DNA from: Coprosoma sp963632935
GTDB taxonomy: Bacteria; Bacillota_I; Bacilli_A; RF39; UBA660
Assembly: GCA_963632935.1 (NCBI GenBank)
Contig: CAVGWA010000004.1
Coordinates: forward strand, 4,605-68,604
Direction of reading: 5' to 3'
DNA: 64,000 nt
Under the pieces are notes generated by a model. That model had not been told where the DNA came from, did no database searches, and saw only the letters and a list, made by a program, of their open reading frames with translations. The translations under genes and the position numbers were made by a program. Position 1 is the stretch's first letter; each line of letters starts with the position of its first letter. Positions 62,889 through 64,000 of this stretch are shown piece after piece.

Positions 62889-62947
62889 AATATCTCCCCT
62901 TTTAGGTTTGTTATTATACAACAAATTTAATCGTTTTTCAAATAAAA

Positions 62948-64000
62948 AAAGGCAACGATAGTGTAAAATGGTTTCGGATATACAAAAACGAAAACCCCTG
63001 CTATAATATACTTTGCAAAAAAAAGAAAGGTGTTTTCGTTATGAATAGTATATCACAAATTTATATAAATGAATTAAAAAAAAGAATTGAAACTAAAATT
63101 TTATCATTATCATCAAATATGGTAGATACAATTATTAAAAGTTTATCATCAACGTATACTCAAGAACAATATTTTTCTTGTATTTTCAGTATACAAGAAA
63201 ATACAAGAGAAATGATTAAAACAATTATTATAAATACTTTTGAAGAGTTGGATTTACAATTTAGAAATTCGTCTGAAAGATTAAAAAAATATGTCATAAA
63301 TAAATCAAATATTCCTAGAACTATAATTACTATTTTTGGTGAAATTACATTTAATAGAACTTATTATAAATCAAGATTAGATGGCAAAAAACATTTCTAT
63401 ATTGATAGTATTTTTAAGCTTCCTAAATATGATCATTATGACCCAACAATTAAGGCTATTGCAATAGATAAAGCAAGCAAAACATCACCTGCTGAATCTG
63501 GACGTTCAACAGGTGAATATATAAATCCAATTTCAAACTTATTTAATAATAAAAGAATATTAAATCATATTCCAAGACAATCTATCTATAATTGGATTCA
63601 TGAATGGAATATTCCTAATTATAAATATGAACAAAGCCTTAATACACCAAGTAAACTTTATATCATGTTTGATGAAAAATTTATAGGATGTCAAAATCTT
63701 GAAACTGATATTATGATTAAAAGTATGGTAGTTTTTGAAAATATTAAAGATGTTTGTAAAGGACGTAGAGAATTAGTAAATAGAACTATTTACAATGTTT
63801 ATTCTTCTTCTCCATGGGATGAATTTGTTTCTGTATTGTCACAAAAATATGACCTATCTAAAGTTAAAACTATTTATCTACTTGCCGATGGTGGTAACTG
63901 GATTAAAAAAGGCCTAGACGAACTAAAAACAGAACCTGAAACAGCGATTAAATTTTTACTTTGTGAATATCATTTTAAACAAGCTATTAACCGTATAACT
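62948..64000 (+). mobile_element. ISLre2-family element, left part
   Basis: The left end is placed near 62948 (AAAGGCAACGATAGTG) from the intergenic sequence and is approximate. A TATAAT at 63002-63007 and AAAGAAAGGTG lead to the transposase. The element continues past the window. Confidence 0.65.
63041..64000 (+). CDS. ISLre2-family (UPF0236) transposase, 3' end outside window
   Basis: The frame is open from ATG 63041 to the last base (320 codons). It has an N-terminal helical part, FGEITFNRTYY near residue 105, a middle KASKTSPAESGRSTGE, and the catalytic region with IMFDEKFIG and LLADGGNWIKKGLDEL near residue 285, followed by LCEYHFKQAINRI. This order is that of ISLre2 transposases. No frameshift is seen in the visible part. 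Confidence 0.88.
   Translation, partial: MNSISQIYINELKKRIETKILSLSSNMVDTIIKSLSSTYTQEQYFSCIFSIQENTREMIKTIIINTFEELDLQFRNSSERLKKYVINKSNIPRTIITIFGEITFNRTYYKSRLDGKKHFYIDSIFKLPKYDHYDPTIKAIAIDKASKTSPAESGRSTGEYINPISNLFNNKRILNHIPRQSIYNWIHEWNIPNYKYEQSLNTPSKLYIMFDEKFIGCQNLETDIMIKSMVVFENIKDVCKGRRELVNRTIYNVYSSSPWDEFVSVLSQKYDLSKVKTIYLLADGGNWIKKGLDELKTEPETAIKFLLCEYHFKQAINRIT

Overview
The window is a very AT-rich piece of a low-GC Gram-positive (Bacilli-type) chromosome. Several characteristic endospore genes are present: cwlD, cwlJ, spoIID, a spoIIQ-like gene, spoIIM, spoIVB, a YjcZ-type peptide and a YqfQ-like gene. The host looks like a spore-former, or a recent descendant of one, probably a gut member of the AT-rich Bacilli near Erysipelotrichales or RF39. 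That placement is inference. The genetic code is standard: mnmA ends in TGA, and the only tRNA seen is tRNA-Trp(CCA). Ribosome binding sites are AGGAGG or GGTGAT type. Many genes have an apparent GTG or TTG start that is really part of the ribosome binding site of an ATG a few codons later; I trimmed those starts.

Layout. 1-7.4 kb (+): the end of a thioester-domain surface protein with a VPNTG anchor, its sortase, cwlD, an Abi_2/HEPN protein, htrA, cwlJ (-), tRNA-Trp, an rpiB-like gene, a DUF1146 peptide, spoIID and a spoIIQ-like gene. 7.4-11.8 kb: an accessory patch with an IS1634-family element inserted in a small broken gene, a NUDIX hydrolase and an ISL3-family element. 11.8-22 kb: a collagen-like protein, a thioredoxin-like protein, two metal transporters, guanine deaminase, a XRE regulator, an LTA-synthase-type sulfatase, mnmA, spoIIM, a 29-residue membrane peptide, an SGNH hydrolase and spoIVB.

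22-43 kb (nearly all -): a large exopolysaccharide or cell-wall glycan locus. It holds a flippase (Wzx), an O-antigen polymerase/ligase-like protein (Wzy), two GT14 and several GT2/GT4 transferases, a PssD/PssE (Alg14/Alg13) pair, many GT-C-like membrane proteins, an acyltransferase, a GtrB-like transferase and a LMW tyrosine phosphatase. Two near-copies of a terminator-plus-promoter cassette divide it into transcription units. 42.5-47.2 kb: polysaccharide deacetylase, queH, prepilin peptidase and a GspF/PilC protein.

47.2-57.6 kb: yqfQ-like, trmK, rpoD, dnaG (an order resembling Bacillus), an unknown gene with a consensus promoter, an IS1202-type element inserted beside that promoter with a 28-bp target duplication, then comEC, comEA and an FtsW/SpoVE protein. 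57.6-64 kb: YjcZ peptide, peptide deformylase, arylsulfotransferase-like protein, an ABC-F ATPase, a protein of 35-residue repeats resembling mTERF, and the start of an ISLre2 transposase cut by the window end.

The most unusual item is the bacterial mTERF-like repeat protein at 61836-62888.
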